A stretch of DNA of 64,000 nucleotides from SIG603 sp964370775 (GTDB taxonomy: Bacteria; Bacillota; Clostridia; Oscillospirales; Acutalibacteraceae): assembly GCA_964370775.1 (NCBI GenBank), contig CAYJKT010000015.1, positions 1 through 64,000 on the forward strand, read 5' to 3'. The position numbers were made by a program, and so were the translations under genes. Shown one piece after another: positions 8,561 to 17,863 of the stretch (position 1 is the stretch's first letter; every line of letters begins with the position of its first letter). The notes below the pieces were generated by a model. It did no database searches, had not been told where the DNA came from, and was given only the letters and a program-made list of their open reading frames with translations.

Positions 8561-8730
8561 GGGTAATCGCATTAATAGAAATGTCGGTGATTTTACACAA
8601 ACACAATGTAGGGGTCGATGCCCACATCGACCCGAAAACTTAGATTTCCTATCAGTTTCGGTCTGATGTGGGCATCAGCCCCTACAAATACATTGTTAAT
8701 TTTATTCTGTTTTACATTAATGCGACAGCC
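8561..8730. mobile_element. MITE-like hairpin element, family 1, copy A
   Basis: The ends share TCGCATTAA (left, 8567-8575) and TTAATGCGA (right, 8717-8725) in inverted order. Inside, TGTAGGGG with GATGCCCACATC (8607-8628) pairs with GATGTGGGCATC and CCCCTACA (8664-8686), forming a long hairpin. There is no coding capacity. Related sequence occurs at 31154-31414, at 58960-59003 and, degenerate, at 19790-19820. It fills most of the gap between two minus-strand genes. Confidence 0.7.
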
Positions 8731-8763
8731 TCTCAGCTTATCGATTATTATTTGTATTATAAC

Positions 8764-10419
8764 TTATTTTCCGTAATATCTATCTGTTGCTGCTTGGTAA
8801 ATCTCAACATAGCGGTCAACATTTAATGTTTGAAGTTGAGCCACATAGTTATCCCATTCAGCATCGATATCCACTTGACCAGTGATGAACGCTGCTTGTT
8901 GTTGTAGAACATAATCTGTAATAGCAACACTTATTGTAGCAAGCTCGTCAACTTCTTCTTCTGTGAAGATAACTGGAGGAATCCATTCGTCTGTTAGGTA
9001 CTCTGCACTTTCGTCCATATAGCTTATTTTTCTTTCAACGTCAGGAGCTGGTTTGATTGTTGCATAAAGTTCTGCATCTACATAACTTGGGAAAGCCGCA
9101 GGAGCATCTTTATATCTGTAATCGTCTTGGCTCATGCCGTCTGGAGCAATAGCAAATTCATAAGTATACTCAGGCACTGTTGAGTCGATAAGTTGTTTGT
9201 CGAAAATACCATAAGTAGTTTGTAGTGAATATTCAGGAGCCATAGCAAGGTCTAACCAATAGATTAATCTTTCAGGGCTTTCAGCATTTTGAGACACTAC
9301 TGTAATAGCTCTGTTAGAAATAGGATTAGGGTTAAATCTAACAGTTCTGCCACCATCACCGTTTGTGTGTTCCATTGGCATAGCATAAGTGTAATCAGCA
9401 ACACTATCTGCACCAACAACGTTGTCAATCAAGAATGCATGTAGAGAACCTATAGTTTTAGGCTCTGTTGCACCTTTTGCAAAAAGAACACTTCTATCTT
9501 GTGAGAAACCTTCAACGTCTAGCAAATCTTGTTCATATAGACTATTAAACCATTTTGTAGCTTCTTTCCACTCTTCTTTGTCAGCTGTAAAATATACTTC
9601 GCCGTCTTTTATATGAAGTCTATTTGTGTTGTCAATGCTACCAAATGTACCATACATACCAAATAGTCCAAAATAGTTATGGTTTAAAATAAAGCTTAAT
9701 GGAATTTCATCTGCTTCGCCATTTCCGTTAGGGTCTTCATTTTTAAAAGCTACTAGCATTGCTTCAAATTCTTCGATTGTATTAGGAACTTCCATACCAA
9801 CTGCATCTAACCATGTTTGGTTGATGTATAGGTCATTGTACGCACCCTCATAAGGTTTTTCATGCCAGAAAGGCAAGCTGTAATAATGACCATCAGGTAA
9901 TTGCATGTATGGTAAAACTGCTTCGTCCGCCGCCATAATTGCATTTGTGTTAGGAGTAAAAGCACTGTACTCATCTAGTGGTATAAACATAGGAGTATTT
10001 TTTTGTAAGTCTTCACTTGTTAAAATACCCATGATAAAATCAGGAATATCACCTGTTGAAAGAGCTACATTTTTCTTTTCATTAAGTGATGCATCAGGCA
10101 CTAGATCCCATTCAACTGTGACATTAGCAAGTGCATTAATCTCATCAATAATTGGCATTTCGTCATAATCTGCATGTTGAGGACGGAAAACTGCCATACC
10201 TTCATAATTCATGGTTTCGCTTAAATCAAGTCCCTCAATACCAGATACAGGAGCGACAGGTTCGCCATCTGTTTCGTTCATGTCTCCGCCAGCTTCGCCA
10301 GAGCTTTCAGTTTCGCCAGTAGCTTCTGATGACTCTGTCTCTGCTTCTGTACAAGCAGCTAAAGAGCTAACTAACATTGCAGATGCTAATAGTAAAGCAA
10401 GTATTTTTCTTTTTTTCAT
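8764..10419 (-). CDS. Extracellular solute-binding lipoprotein of a sugar ABC importer (LplA-like)
   Basis: 551 aa. A lipoprotein signal with lipobox SLAAC (Cys about 22) is followed by an acidic Ser/Glu/Gly linker. The rest is a large family 1-like solute-binding domain with N- and C-lobe features such as FEAMLVAFKNEDPNGNGEADEIP. The size (over 500 aa) and the Asp/Asn calcium-like loop DPNGNGEADE are typical of LplA/YtcQ-type oligosaccharide binders in Firmicutes. It is the third gene of an operon with two permeases. No ATPase gene is present, so a shared MsmK-type ATPase elsewhere is expected. The substrate is unknown, probably an oligosaccharide. Confidence 0.92.
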   Translation of the reverse strand: MKKRKILALLLASAMLVSSLAACTEAETESSEATGETESSGEAGGDMNETDGEPVAPVSGIEGLDLSETMNYEGMAVFRPQHADYDEMPIIDEINALANVTVEWDLVPDASLNEKKNVALSTGDIPDFIMGILTSEDLQKNTPMFIPLDEYSAFTPNTNAIMAADEAVLPYMQLPDGHYYSLPFWHEKPYEGAYNDLYINQTWLDAVGMEVPNTIEEFEAMLVAFKNEDPNGNGEADEIPLSFILNHNYFGLFGMYGTFGSIDNTNRLHIKDGEVYFTADKEEWKEATKWFNSLYEQDLLDVEGFSQDRSVLFAKGATEPKTIGSLHAFLIDNVVGADSVADYTYAMPMEHTNGDGGRTVRFNPNPISNRAITVVSQNAESPERLIYWLDLAMAPEYSLQTTYGIFDKQLIDSTVPEYTYEFAIAPDGMSQDDYRYKDAPAAFPSYVDAELYATIKPAPDVERKISYMDESAEYLTDEWIPPVIFTEEEVDELATISVAITDYVLQQQAAFITGQVDIDAEWDNYVAQLQTLNVDRYVEIYQAATDRYYGK

Positions 10420-10456
10420 AATATTCTCCTTAAATTTAATTTATATTTATGACTGG

Positions 10457-11368
10457 TTATCCCTTAACTGCACCAATCATTACGCCCTTAACAAAAAATC
10501 TTTGCACAAACGGATATACTATAAACATTGGAGTTGTAGAAACTATAATTAATACGTATTTTAACATATCCGCTAATCTTTGTCTCTCATCCATAGATGA
10601 TGCATCGCCTAGCATAGAGCCATCTACAGAGTTCATAAGTAAAATATTTCTTAAATGCACTTGAAGCGGGAACAAGTCTTTGTCTTTTAAATAAATCATA
10701 GCGTCAAAGAAAGAGTTCCACTGTGCTACTGCGTAAAATAGTATGATAACCGCGATAATTGCTGGGGACAACGGCACAACTATTTTAGCGAAAAATTTGA
10801 TATTAGAGCAACCGTCCAAACGGCTTGCCTCCAATAGTTCGTCAGGAATTGTGGTTGAGAAAAATGTTCTTGCTATCAAAATGTTATATACCCATACGCA
10901 GTTAGGTATAATTACTGCCCAAACAGTGTCTATCATGTTTAAGTCACTTATAACCATGTATGTAGGGATAAGTCCACCATTAAAGAACATGCAAACCATA
11001 AAGATAGATAAAATAAATTTTCTTCCAACCAAGTCTTTTCTGCTTAAAACATAACCTGCTGTAACTGTTAAAACAGTTCCTATTCCAGCATAGCCTATAG
11101 TGTAAAAAAATGAGTTCCTAAATCCTGTCCAAACATCTTCATACTCAAATACTCTTTCGTATCCAGCAAATGTGATATCTTTTGGATAAAAAGTGATTTT
11201 GCCAAGTGTAACAAGGTTTGGGTCAGATATAGAAGCTATTAATATAAACCATAAAGGATATAAAACCAGAAGCAGTACAACAGTAAGTATAATCGTGTTG
11301 CCGATGTTAAATGCTTTGTCAGCACTAGACATAGCAATTTTATTTGAAGATTTTGTATTACTAGCCAT
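10457..11368 (-). CDS. Carbohydrate ABC transporter permease, LplC/MalG type
   Basis: 303 aa with six predicted hydrophobic segments. The EAA loop, ELLEASRLDGCSNIKFFAKIVVPLS, sits between the third and fourth hydrophobic segments of the permease core and docks to the ATPase. The C-terminus FVQRFFVKGVMIGAVKG is characteristic of the MalG/LplC group. It partners the LplB-type permease encoded upstream (47-bp spacing) and the lipoprotein encoded downstream (37 bp). Confidence 0.93.
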   Translation of the reverse strand: MASNTKSSNKIAMSSADKAFNIGNTIILTVVLLLVLYPLWFILIASISDPNLVTLGKITFYPKDITFAGYERVFEYEDVWTGFRNSFFYTIGYAGIGTVLTVTAGYVLSRKDLVGRKFILSIFMVCMFFNGGLIPTYMVISDLNMIDTVWAVIIPNCVWVYNILIARTFFSTTIPDELLEASRLDGCSNIKFFAKIVVPLSPAIIAVIILFYAVAQWNSFFDAMIYLKDKDLFPLQVHLRNILLMNSVDGSMLGDASSMDERQRLADMLKYVLIIVSTTPMFIVYPFVQRFFVKGVMIGAVKG

Positions 11369-11414
11369 ATCTCTCGTCCTTTCTATATTTTACTAACAAA
11401 CGGGAAAAGTTTGA

Positions 11415-12380
11415 TTACCACAAACTGTTTTCTCCGCTACTTAGCTTTTTAGTTACCCAGTTTACTGTGAAAATAAATATTAAGTTCACCACAGTGTTAA
11501 ATAAACTGATTGCAGTAGAGTATGAGAAGTCAGACTGAACAAGTCCTGTTTTATAAACATAAGTTGCTATAATCTCTGAACTTGCCATGTTTAATGAGTT
11601 TTGCATTAAGAATGCTTTCTCAAATCCAAGGCTCATAATTCTACCAGCACTTAAAATAAATAAAATGCTTATTGTCGGTATTAAGAATGGAATGTCGATG
11701 TACATGACTCTTTTAAATTTAGATGCGCCATCAACCATTGCAGCTTCGTAAAACTCTGGGCTAATACCAGCGAGTGCTGCTATGTAAATAATTGCGTTGT
11801 AACCTGTCATTTGCCATGTGTCAGAGAACACATATATCCAATAAAACAAGTCTGGTTCTCCCATAAAATGAATAGCATCTCCACCTAATGATTCTATAAT
11901 TGAATTAATAGGACCACTTACTGGTGAAAGAAAAGTGTTCATTAACCCTACCATAACAACTGTAGAAATAAAATATGGTGCATAAGACACTGTTTGCACA
12001 GATTTCTTAAACCATTTTATCTCCATTTGATTCAATAATAAAGCAAATATTATTGGAAACGGAAAGTTAATAAACAAGTTCATAAAGGAAATCAAGAGCG
12101 TATTTTTGATTGTTGGCCAAAACTGAGGAGCTTCGAAAAATCTTATAAAATTCTCCCAGCCTACAAACTCACTACCCCAAATTCCCTCAAAAGGAGTAAA
12201 GTCTCTAAACGCAATTTGCACACCATACATAGGAACATACTTGAATATAATGAAAAATGCTACTGTTGGTAAGATTAATATGTACAAATCGAAATTTCTT
12301 AAAATATTTCTTTTTGTTAGAAACCTTTGTCTTTGCTTGTCGATAACCACTTCAGGACTATTAATTGCATCACTTTTCAA
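11415..12380 (-). CDS. Carbohydrate ABC transporter permease, LplB/MalF type
   Basis: 321 aa. A cytosolic N-terminus is followed by six hydrophobic segments. The family-typical YVPMYGVQIAFRDF region follows TM1, and the EAA loop reads EFYEAAMVDGASKFKRVMYIDIPF. First gene of the importer operon, with a good sigma-A promoter upstream. The trio lplB-like, lplC-like, lplA-like with no ATPase is the usual arrangement in gut Clostridia. Confidence 0.93.
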   Translation of the reverse strand: MKSDAINSPEVVIDKQRQRFLTKRNILRNFDLYILILPTVAFFIIFKYVPMYGVQIAFRDFTPFEGIWGSEFVGWENFIRFFEAPQFWPTIKNTLLISFMNLFINFPFPIIFALLLNQMEIKWFKKSVQTVSYAPYFISTVVMVGLMNTFLSPVSGPINSIIESLGGDAIHFMGEPDLFYWIYVFSDTWQMTGYNAIIYIAALAGISPEFYEAAMVDGASKFKRVMYIDIPFLIPTISILFILSAGRIMSLGFEKAFLMQNSLNMASSEIIATYVYKTGLVQSDFSYSTAISLFNTVVNLIFIFTVNWVTKKLSSGENSLW

Positions 12381-12458
12381 GTAAACACCCCCTACTAATA
12401 ATTTTGATAGTTCACAATGTAGCTGTACTATTTATACATAGTTGGTTTAGATGTTGAC

Positions 12459-12488
12459 ATTATATCACCAAATTACACAACAAGTCAA
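12459..12488 (-). promoter_or_regulatory. Promoter of the sugar importer operon
   Basis: Minus-strand TTGACT (12483-12488), an 18-bp spacer and TATAAT (12459-12464). No convincing catabolite-response element is visible beside it. Confidence 0.75.
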
Positions 12489-12578
12489 TAGTTTTTTACA
12501 AGTTTATTATATATTAATGTTAACATGTTTGTAATTTTAGGTTAAAGTAACCATTGTTTTAGATAAAAAATATTGAAA

Positions 12579-12618
12579 AAAAGGCTTAAAATCTAGTGAT
12601 TTAGATTTTAAGCCTTTT
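12579..12618. terminator. Strong terminator after pyruvate kinase
   Basis: A 17-bp perfect stem (12579-12595 with 12602-12618) with a 6-base loop is flanked by A and T runs. It can act on both strands but serves the minus-strand pyk transcript. Confidence 0.9.
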
Positions 12619-12649
12619 GTAATTATTATAACTATTTTTCAAGAAAATT

Positions 12650-14392
12650 TTATGATAAACTAAGCACTACACCTTTGTCGCCCTCTACACTAACAGTCGT
12701 ACCAGTTGTTAGAATATCAGTAGCACCTACTGCTCCAATCAACACTGGAATATCCAGTGCTAGCCCAGCCACTGCTGCATGTGAAGTCATTCCGCTTGTT
12801 TCTGTAACAATGCCAGAAGCTTTTCTTAGTATTGGCATTATTGCATTTGATGTTTTAGGTATAACCAAAATATCGCCGTCAATAAAGTTTTGTTTAGCTT
12901 CTTCTTCTGTTTTGCAAACACAAAGTCTACCACTAACACTACCTTTATTAACTGTAACACCCTCTACCAAAATGTTACCTACAAGGTGAACTTTTAGCAT
13001 ATTTGTTGTGCCTGAAACACCAAGTGGAATACCAGCAGTAATAACCGCAAGGTCACCACTTTTTACATATCCAGCTCTTTCAGCAACATCTACAACATTC
13101 GCAAACAAGTCATCTGTATTGTGCATTTCTGTCATCAACAACGGTGCTACACCCCAAGACATATTCATCTGTCTCATTACTTTTTGGTCTAGACAACCAC
13201 AAATAATTGGGCAAGACGGACGGAACTTAGATATTAACCTCGCTGTTTTACCTGTTTTAGACGCTGTAAGAATTGCAACGGCACCTAGGTCGTGTGCTGT
13301 TGTGCAAGTTGCGTGACTTATAGCAGAAGTCACATCTCTCTCTACCATAACTTTTCTTGACTCTAACCTAGATACATAGTTGATGTTTTTCTCTGTGTAA
13401 CATGCAATTCTAGCCATAGTTTTTAGTGATTCAACTGGGTAATCTCCAGCAGCAGTCTCTCCACTCAGCATAATTGCACTAGTTCCGTCATAAATCGCAT
13501 TTGCAACGTCAGTCGCCTCTGCTCTTGTAGGCCTTGGATTTTTAACCATAGACTCAAGCATTTGCGTTGCGGTTACAACTTGTTTGCCTGCTGTATAAGC
13601 TTTTTTAATTATCTCTTTTTGAATTTTAGGTATCTCTTCTAAATTAATCTCAACACCCATGTCACCACGTGCAACCATAATTGCATTAGACGCTCTGATA
13701 ATCTCGTCTATATTCTCAACGCCTTGTGCGTTTTCAATTTTAGACACTATCTTCATGTCATCGCAGTTGTAGTCTTCTAAAACTTGTCTAATTTGCGCAA
13801 CGTCTTCTTTTGTTCTAACAAACGACGCCGCAATAAAATCGAAATCTTCATCTATTGCAAACTTAATATCTGCCCTATCAATTGAACTAACATAAGGCAT
13901 AGAAAGCTCACACCCAGGCACGTTGATACCTTTGTTGTTAGACACCTTGCCACCATTTAGCACACGGCAAGTGATTTCTGTATCTTGAATTTCATCAACA
14001 ACCATCTCTATTAGTCCGTCATCAATTAGTATTCTGCTACCTTTTTCGACATCTTTCGGCAAGCCCGCAAAAGTAATTGCACAGCCTGTCTCGTCGCCTT
14101 CTCTGTCATCGGTAGATAACACAAAGGTTTGTCCTTGAACTAAAATAACACTGCCATCTTTAAACTTTTTCGTCCTAATCTCAGGCCCTTTTGTATCAAG
14201 CAAAAGCGCCACAGGTCTGTCTAGTTCGTCTCTAATTTTTTTAACCATGTTTGCTCGAACTCTTTGTTCGTCATGCGTACCATGAGACATATTAATTCTA
14301 GCAACATCCATACCGTTCTTAATTAATTTTCTTATAATATTTTCATCATCGGTAGACGGTCCTAGCGTACAAATTATCTTAGTTTTTCTCAT
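12650..14392 (-). CDS. pyk: Pyruvate kinase with C-terminal PEP-utiliser domain
   Basis: 580 aa. Converts phosphoenolpyruvate and ADP to pyruvate and ATP, the last step of glycolysis, in the cytosol. It starts with MRKTKIICTLGPSTDD. The barrel carries the active-site pattern around KIENAQGV, ARGDMGVE and TATQMLESM. An allosteric C domain follows. An extra domain of about 100 residues (about 475-580) holds TSGMTSHAAVAGLALDIPVLIGA, the phospho-histidine-type PEP-utiliser motif (His about 538). This extension is known from Geobacillus and many clostridial enzymes. Monocistronic: terminator at 12579-12618, and a minus-strand TATAAT at 14440-14445. Confidence 0.97.
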   Translation of the reverse strand: MRKTKIICTLGPSTDDENIIRKLIKNGMDVARINMSHGTHDEQRVRANMVKKIRDELDRPVALLLDTKGPEIRTKKFKDGSVILVQGQTFVLSTDDREGDETGCAITFAGLPKDVEKGSRILIDDGLIEMVVDEIQDTEITCRVLNGGKVSNNKGINVPGCELSMPYVSSIDRADIKFAIDEDFDFIAASFVRTKEDVAQIRQVLEDYNCDDMKIVSKIENAQGVENIDEIIRASNAIMVARGDMGVEINLEEIPKIQKEIIKKAYTAGKQVVTATQMLESMVKNPRPTRAEATDVANAIYDGTSAIMLSGETAAGDYPVESLKTMARIACYTEKNINYVSRLESRKVMVERDVTSAISHATCTTAHDLGAVAILTASKTGKTARLISKFRPSCPIICGCLDQKVMRQMNMSWGVAPLLMTEMHNTDDLFANVVDVAERAGYVKSGDLAVITAGIPLGVSGTTNMLKVHLVGNILVEGVTVNKGSVSGRLCVCKTEEEAKQNFIDGDILVIPKTSNAIMPILRKASGIVTETSGMTSHAAVAGLALDIPVLIGAVGATDILTTGTTVSVEGDKGVVLSLS

Positions 14393-14439
14393 ATTATCAC
14401 CCTTTTTATTTTAACGTTAGTTGTATACTTATTAAGTAT

Positions 14440-14445
14440 ATTATA
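14440..14445 (-). promoter_or_regulatory. Probable -10 box of pyk
   Basis: TATAAT on the minus strand, 48 bp before the start codon. The matching -35 is poor. The rest of the 14393-14791 gap is AT-rich and nothing else is seen in it. Confidence 0.45.
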
Positions 14446-14791
14446 CACCTATTTTTTGATTTTGAGAAGACATAATAAATGCATTTTTTTACATATTTTT
14501 ATGCTTGTCTCTTTTTTGTATATTCTTAATCGTTACACAAGTACTTCTTTTATCATATAGTTATATATATTGAACATTTTGTTACACTTATAATTATATA
14601 TATAAGTAATATTTATACTATATTGATATTTTAGTTAAGTTTTGTCTAAAATATTTCTATCATGCATTATCTTATATTTTTACCATATAAACAGGTCAAA
14701 ATACATTTAAATCACTCTAACTATTTTTGCTAACTGTTATTATTTTCACAATACATTAATTGGCTATAGTTGCTAAAAATTAATTTATTTA

Positions 14792-14820
14792 TTGACAATC
14801 TAATTTTATAAGGTTATAAT
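14792..14820 (+). promoter_or_regulatory. Perfect-consensus promoter of the amino-acid importer operon
   Basis: TTGACA (14792-14797), a 17-bp spacer and TATAAT (14815-14820), 36 bp before the start codon. A strong constitutive-type sigma-A promoter. Confidence 0.85.
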
Positions 14821-14856
14821 TACTTCGACATCGAAATAAATTTACTGGAGGTTATT

Positions 14857-15663
14857 ATGAAAAAATTACTATCTATCTTACTTGCAGGTTTAGTGCTAAC
14901 AATATCTTTTGCAGGGTGCACTACTGCTGAAACAGAAGACGACACGCTGGTTGTTGCAATGGAACTAGCATACCCACCTTTCGAAACTAAAGACACAAAC
15001 GGCGACCCTATGGGTATTAGCGTTGATATAGCAAAAGCTTTTGGCGAATATATCGGCAAAGAAGTTGTTATAGAAAACACAGCATGGGACGGTTTGATAA
15101 CATCATTACAAACAGACAAAGCAGACATGGTTATTTCTTCAATGACAATCACAGAAGCACGTGAGGAAACAGTTGACTTCTCTAATCCTTATGCTAATTC
15201 ACTTCTAGCTTTACTTGTAAATGCAGACAGTGGAGTTGAAAGCATTGAAGACCTTAATGTAGCGGGCAAAAAAATTGCTGTTAAAACTGGTTCAACAGGT
15301 CATATTTATGCAGAAAACAACCTTACTAATGCAGAGCTAATCGTACTAGCTGACGAAAGTGCTTGTGTAACAGAAGTTTCTCAAGGTAAAGCTGATGCAT
15401 TTATCTACGACCAACTTACAATCTACAGAAATAATCAAAACAACCCAGACACAACAAAAGCTATCTACATTCCTTTCCAAGATACAGAAAAATGGGGCAT
15501 CGCAGTTAAAGAGGGCAACACTGAGCTAGTAGACCAACTTAACGAATTTTTGGTTGAGTTCGAGGCTGAGGGTGGTTTCGACACAGTTACTGAGGCTCAT
15601 TTAAGTGCAGAAAAAGAAGCATTTGACGAACTAGGCTTTAAGTGGTTCTTTGATTTAGATTAA
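14857..15663 (+). CDS. Amino-acid ABC transporter substrate-binding lipoprotein (family 3)
   Basis: 268 aa. Lipoprotein signal with lipobox FAGC (Cys about 21). The periplasmic-binding-protein family 3 fold shows the standard opening VVAMELAYPPFETKDTNGDPMGISVDIAKA, the ligand-contact region SSMTITEAREETVDFSNPY, and AVKTGSTGH. Binds a polar or basic amino acid outside the membrane and delivers it to the permease encoded next (8-bp gap). GGAGG precedes the ATG. The exact amino acid cannot be assigned. Confidence 0.94.
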   Translation: MKKLLSILLAGLVLTISFAGCTTAETEDDTLVVAMELAYPPFETKDTNGDPMGISVDIAKAFGEYIGKEVVIENTAWDGLITSLQTDKADMVISSMTITEAREETVDFSNPYANSLLALLVNADSGVESIEDLNVAGKKIAVKTGSTGHIYAENNLTNAELIVLADESACVTEVSQGKADAFIYDQLTIYRNNQNNPDTTKAIYIPFQDTEKWGIAVKEGNTELVDQLNEFLVEFEAEGGFDTVTEAHLSAEKEAFDELGFKWFFDLD

Positions 15664-15671
15664 GAGGTTGT

Positions 15672-16451
15672 ATGAAAAATTTGTTTATAAGCGATGGAAA
15701 AATCAAAACATCAAACTATATATTTAATTTTATTTTAGTTACAGCCGTGCTGTCTATAGGTTTTTACTTTGCATTACTATCCATAGGTTACACACTAGAT
15801 TTTGCCATGTTGTGGGATTTTAGAATACGTATTGTAGACGGATATGTTATGACAATTCTACTTAGCATAAGCAGTTTGGTAACCAGTTTAATTATAGGTG
15901 TTCTTGTGGCATTTGGTGCTAATTGCAAGGTAATTGCTGTTAAAATATTTTGCGATATATATGTTAAAATAATTAGAGGAACACCGCTTATAATGCAGAT
16001 TTATCTGTTTTATTACATTATAGGCACAGCCCTTGGAGTTAACAATAGATTTTTGTCAGGCGTTATTATTTTATCTGTTTTTGAGGGCGCTTATATTGCT
16101 GAAATCATCAGAGGTAGCCTTATATCTATAGAAGGTTCACAGCTTGAAGTTGCAAAATCAGTAGGCTTTACAAAAAAACAAATCTTTACAGTGGTTATAA
16201 TTCCACAGCTAATTTCAAGAACTTTACCGTCTTTAACAGGGCAATTTGCTTCTATTATAAAGGACTCTTCCCTACTTTCAATTATCGCAGTTATTGAAAT
16301 CATGCAAACAATGAGAGAAATCACTGCGACAAACTTAAAAATGTTCGAGGCGTATTTCTTCTTAGGTTTATTATACCTACTGCTAACACTGCCACTTTCA
16401 TTAATCAGTGAAAAGCTTGAAAGGAGGTTCAACTATGCAAATCAAAATTGA
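15672..16451 (+). CDS. Amino-acid ABC transporter permease (HisM/GlnP type)
   Basis: 259 aa with about five or six hydrophobic segments. The His/Glu/Gln/Arg-type signature IIRGTPLIMQIYLFYY is present, and the EAA-like loop reads EGSQLEVAKSVGFTKKQIFTVVIIPQ. The 3' end overlaps the ATPase gene by 17 bp, so the two are translationally coupled. It forms the membrane channel of the importer. Confidence 0.93.
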   Translation: MKNLFISDGKIKTSNYIFNFILVTAVLSIGFYFALLSIGYTLDFAMLWDFRIRIVDGYVMTILLSISSLVTSLIIGVLVAFGANCKVIAVKIFCDIYVKIIRGTPLIMQIYLFYYIIGTALGVNNRFLSGVIILSVFEGAYIAEIIRGSLISIEGSQLEVAKSVGFTKKQIFTVVIIPQLISRTLPSLTGQFASIIKDSSLLSIIAVIEIMQTMREITATNLKMFEAYFFLGLLYLLLTLPLSLISEKLERRFNYANQN

Positions 16452-17163
16452 TAATCTAACAAAATCTTTTAAAGATAATCTTGTTTTAAACAATGTTTGT
16501 CTAGATGATGAAATATCAACGCTTGCAATAATAGGTCCATCTGGCGGTGGTAAATCTACCTTGCTAAAAGTTTTGGGTGGTCTTATAGACAAAACCAGTG
16601 GTAGTTTTTCTATAAATGGTGATGAAATAAGCGACGATAAACTTTTTGAGTACAGAAAAGGCATAGGCTTTGTTTTTCAGCAAAACGGAATGTTTAGCCA
16701 TTTGTCAGCATTAGATAACATCACCCTGCCTCTAATAAAAGTGCATGGGTACACCATGATTGACGCTAAAAACAGGGGCGAAGAACTTTTGGAACGCTTT
16801 GGCTTAAAAGATGACATGCATAAAAAATCTGCACAGTTATCTGGTGGACAACAACAAAGGGTTTCCATAGCAAGGGCAATTTCAGCAAAACCAAAGTTTT
16901 TAATGCTAGACGAACCAACCTCAGCCCTTGACCCAGAGTACACAACAGAGGTGCTTGACTTAGTTAACGAGCTTAAAAAAGAGGGCAACAAGTTTATGAT
17001 AGTTACGCATGAAATGGGCTTTGCAAGACACGCTTGCAACAAAGTTGCATTTTTGCATGACGGAAAACTTAAAGAATATGGGTTGAGTTCAAACCTTTTT
17101 TCAAACCCACAAACTCCAGAGCTTAAAAGCTTTTTAGGTAAGCTTCTTGAATGGAATGTGTAG
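16435..17163 (+). CDS. Amino-acid ABC transporter ATP-binding protein (GlnQ type)
   Basis: 242 aa from the ATG at 16435, which has AAAGGAGG 7 bp upstream. An earlier in-frame ATG inside the permease gene is not supported. Walker A GPSGGGKST, Q-loop FVFQQNGMF, signature LSGGQQQR, Walker B FLMLDEPTSALD and switch His in VTHEMGFAR are all present. The VTHEMGFA pattern is typical of polar amino-acid importers. It drives uptake with the two preceding products. Confidence 0.95.
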   Translation: MQIKIDNLTKSFKDNLVLNNVCLDDEISTLAIIGPSGGGKSTLLKVLGGLIDKTSGSFSINGDEISDDKLFEYRKGIGFVFQQNGMFSHLSALDNITLPLIKVHGYTMIDAKNRGEELLERFGLKDDMHKKSAQLSGGQQQRVSIARAISAKPKFLMLDEPTSALDPEYTTEVLDLVNELKKEGNKFMIVTHEMGFARHACNKVAFLHDGKLKEYGLSSNLFSNPQTPELKSFLGKLLEWNV

Positions 17164-17170
17164 GTGAATT

Positions 17171-17599
17171 ATGAGAGACGATACTTATTCATTAATAGCA
17201 AAACTTAACTATTTGATGAGCGAAATGCTAACAAACGAAATGAAGAAAATCGGCATGGAGGGACTTGCTCCGTCTTATGGTAAGATACTTCTAGTTTTTA
17301 GCGATAGAGACTCTATCTCCATGAAAGAGCTTTCTAAGAAAATTGCTAAAACGCCTCAAACCGTCACAACTCTTGTGACTAATTTAGAGAAAAGAGGGTA
17401 TGTTGACACTAAGCAATGCCCTAATGACAAACGCAGTAAATATGTGTGCATTACTGCTAAAGGCAAAGAGCTTTTTCCAAAAATATCAGACATCAGCGAA
17501 AAACTTTACGATATACAATATATCGGTATGAGCGATGACGATATTCAAACTCTGCGTAATCTTGTAGGCAAAATGATAAAGAATTTCGCTAATCAATAA
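17171..17599 (+). CDS. MarR-family transcriptional regulator
   Basis: 142 aa. Winged-helix domain with MKELSKKIAKTPQTVTTLVTNLEKRGYVDTKQ (recognition helix and wing) and DKRSKYVCITAKGKELF, the standard MarR DxRxxxxxLTxxG motif. It lies 7 bp after the ATPase gene and is co-transcribed, so it probably controls this importer or senses a related ligand. A hairpin follows at 17622-17643. Confidence 0.9.
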   Translation: MRDDTYSLIAKLNYLMSEMLTNEMKKIGMEGLAPSYGKILLVFSDRDSISMKELSKKIAKTPQTVTTLVTNLEKRGYVDTKQCPNDKRSKYVCITAKGKELFPKISDISEKLYDIQYIGMSDDDIQTLRNLVGKMIKNFANQ

Positions 17600-17621
17600 A
17601 TCTAATATTATATACAAAAAA

Positions 17622-17643
17622 GGGTTGATAAATTTATCAACCC
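17622..17643 (+). terminator. Hairpin at the end of the amino-acid importer operon
   Basis: GGGTTGATAAATTTATCAACCC, a perfect palindrome, with A-rich sequence before and only a weak T-rich tail after. A probable terminator. Confidence 0.6.
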
Positions 17644-17695
17644 TATATATATTAATTCTATAAAATAATATATTAATCTTTTCAATATCTCCCCA

Positions 17696-17717
17696 AAAAG
17701 CTAACTTACAATAAGTT
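17696..17717 (-). terminator. Short terminator of the 47-aa lipoprotein gene
   Basis: On the minus strand a small hairpin, AACTTA-TTG-TAAGTT, is followed by AGCTTTTT, starting 3 bp after the stop codon. Confidence 0.5.
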
Positions 17718-17719
17718 TA

Positions 17720-17863
17720 TCATATCCCGTGCAGAGGTTGTACAGTAGATATCGTTAAGTTACTGTTGACTTCTGCAATATTATCTTCCGAACACGCTAG
17801 AAAAAGCGTTGCAATGATAATAAAGCTTATCGTAGTTATGATAATGTTCTTCTTGTTTGTCAT
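17720..17863 (-). CDS. 47-aa predicted lipoprotein
   Basis: Short gene reading MTNKKNIIITTISF and continuing through a hydrophobic stretch to LFLAC (Cys24), then a 23-residue polar tail ending in LHGI. A basic N-terminus, hydrophobic core and Cys after Leu-Ala give a lipobox-like signal II site, although Phe at -3 is unusual. AAAGGAGTG lies 8 bp before the ATG and a short hairpin plus T run follows the stop, so it looks like a real transcription unit. The mature chain is too short for an enzyme. Possible roles: peptide signal precursor, lipid-anchored lid or immunity-type peptide. No family is recognised. Confidence 0.6.
   Translation of the reverse strand: MTNKKNIIITTISFIIIATLFLACSEDNIAEVNSNLTISTVQPLHGI

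Noticed and set aside
14393..14791. Riboswitch or small RNA before the amino-acid importer
   Set aside because: The gap is AT-rich without stable hairpins, and the promoter sits only 36 bp from the gene.
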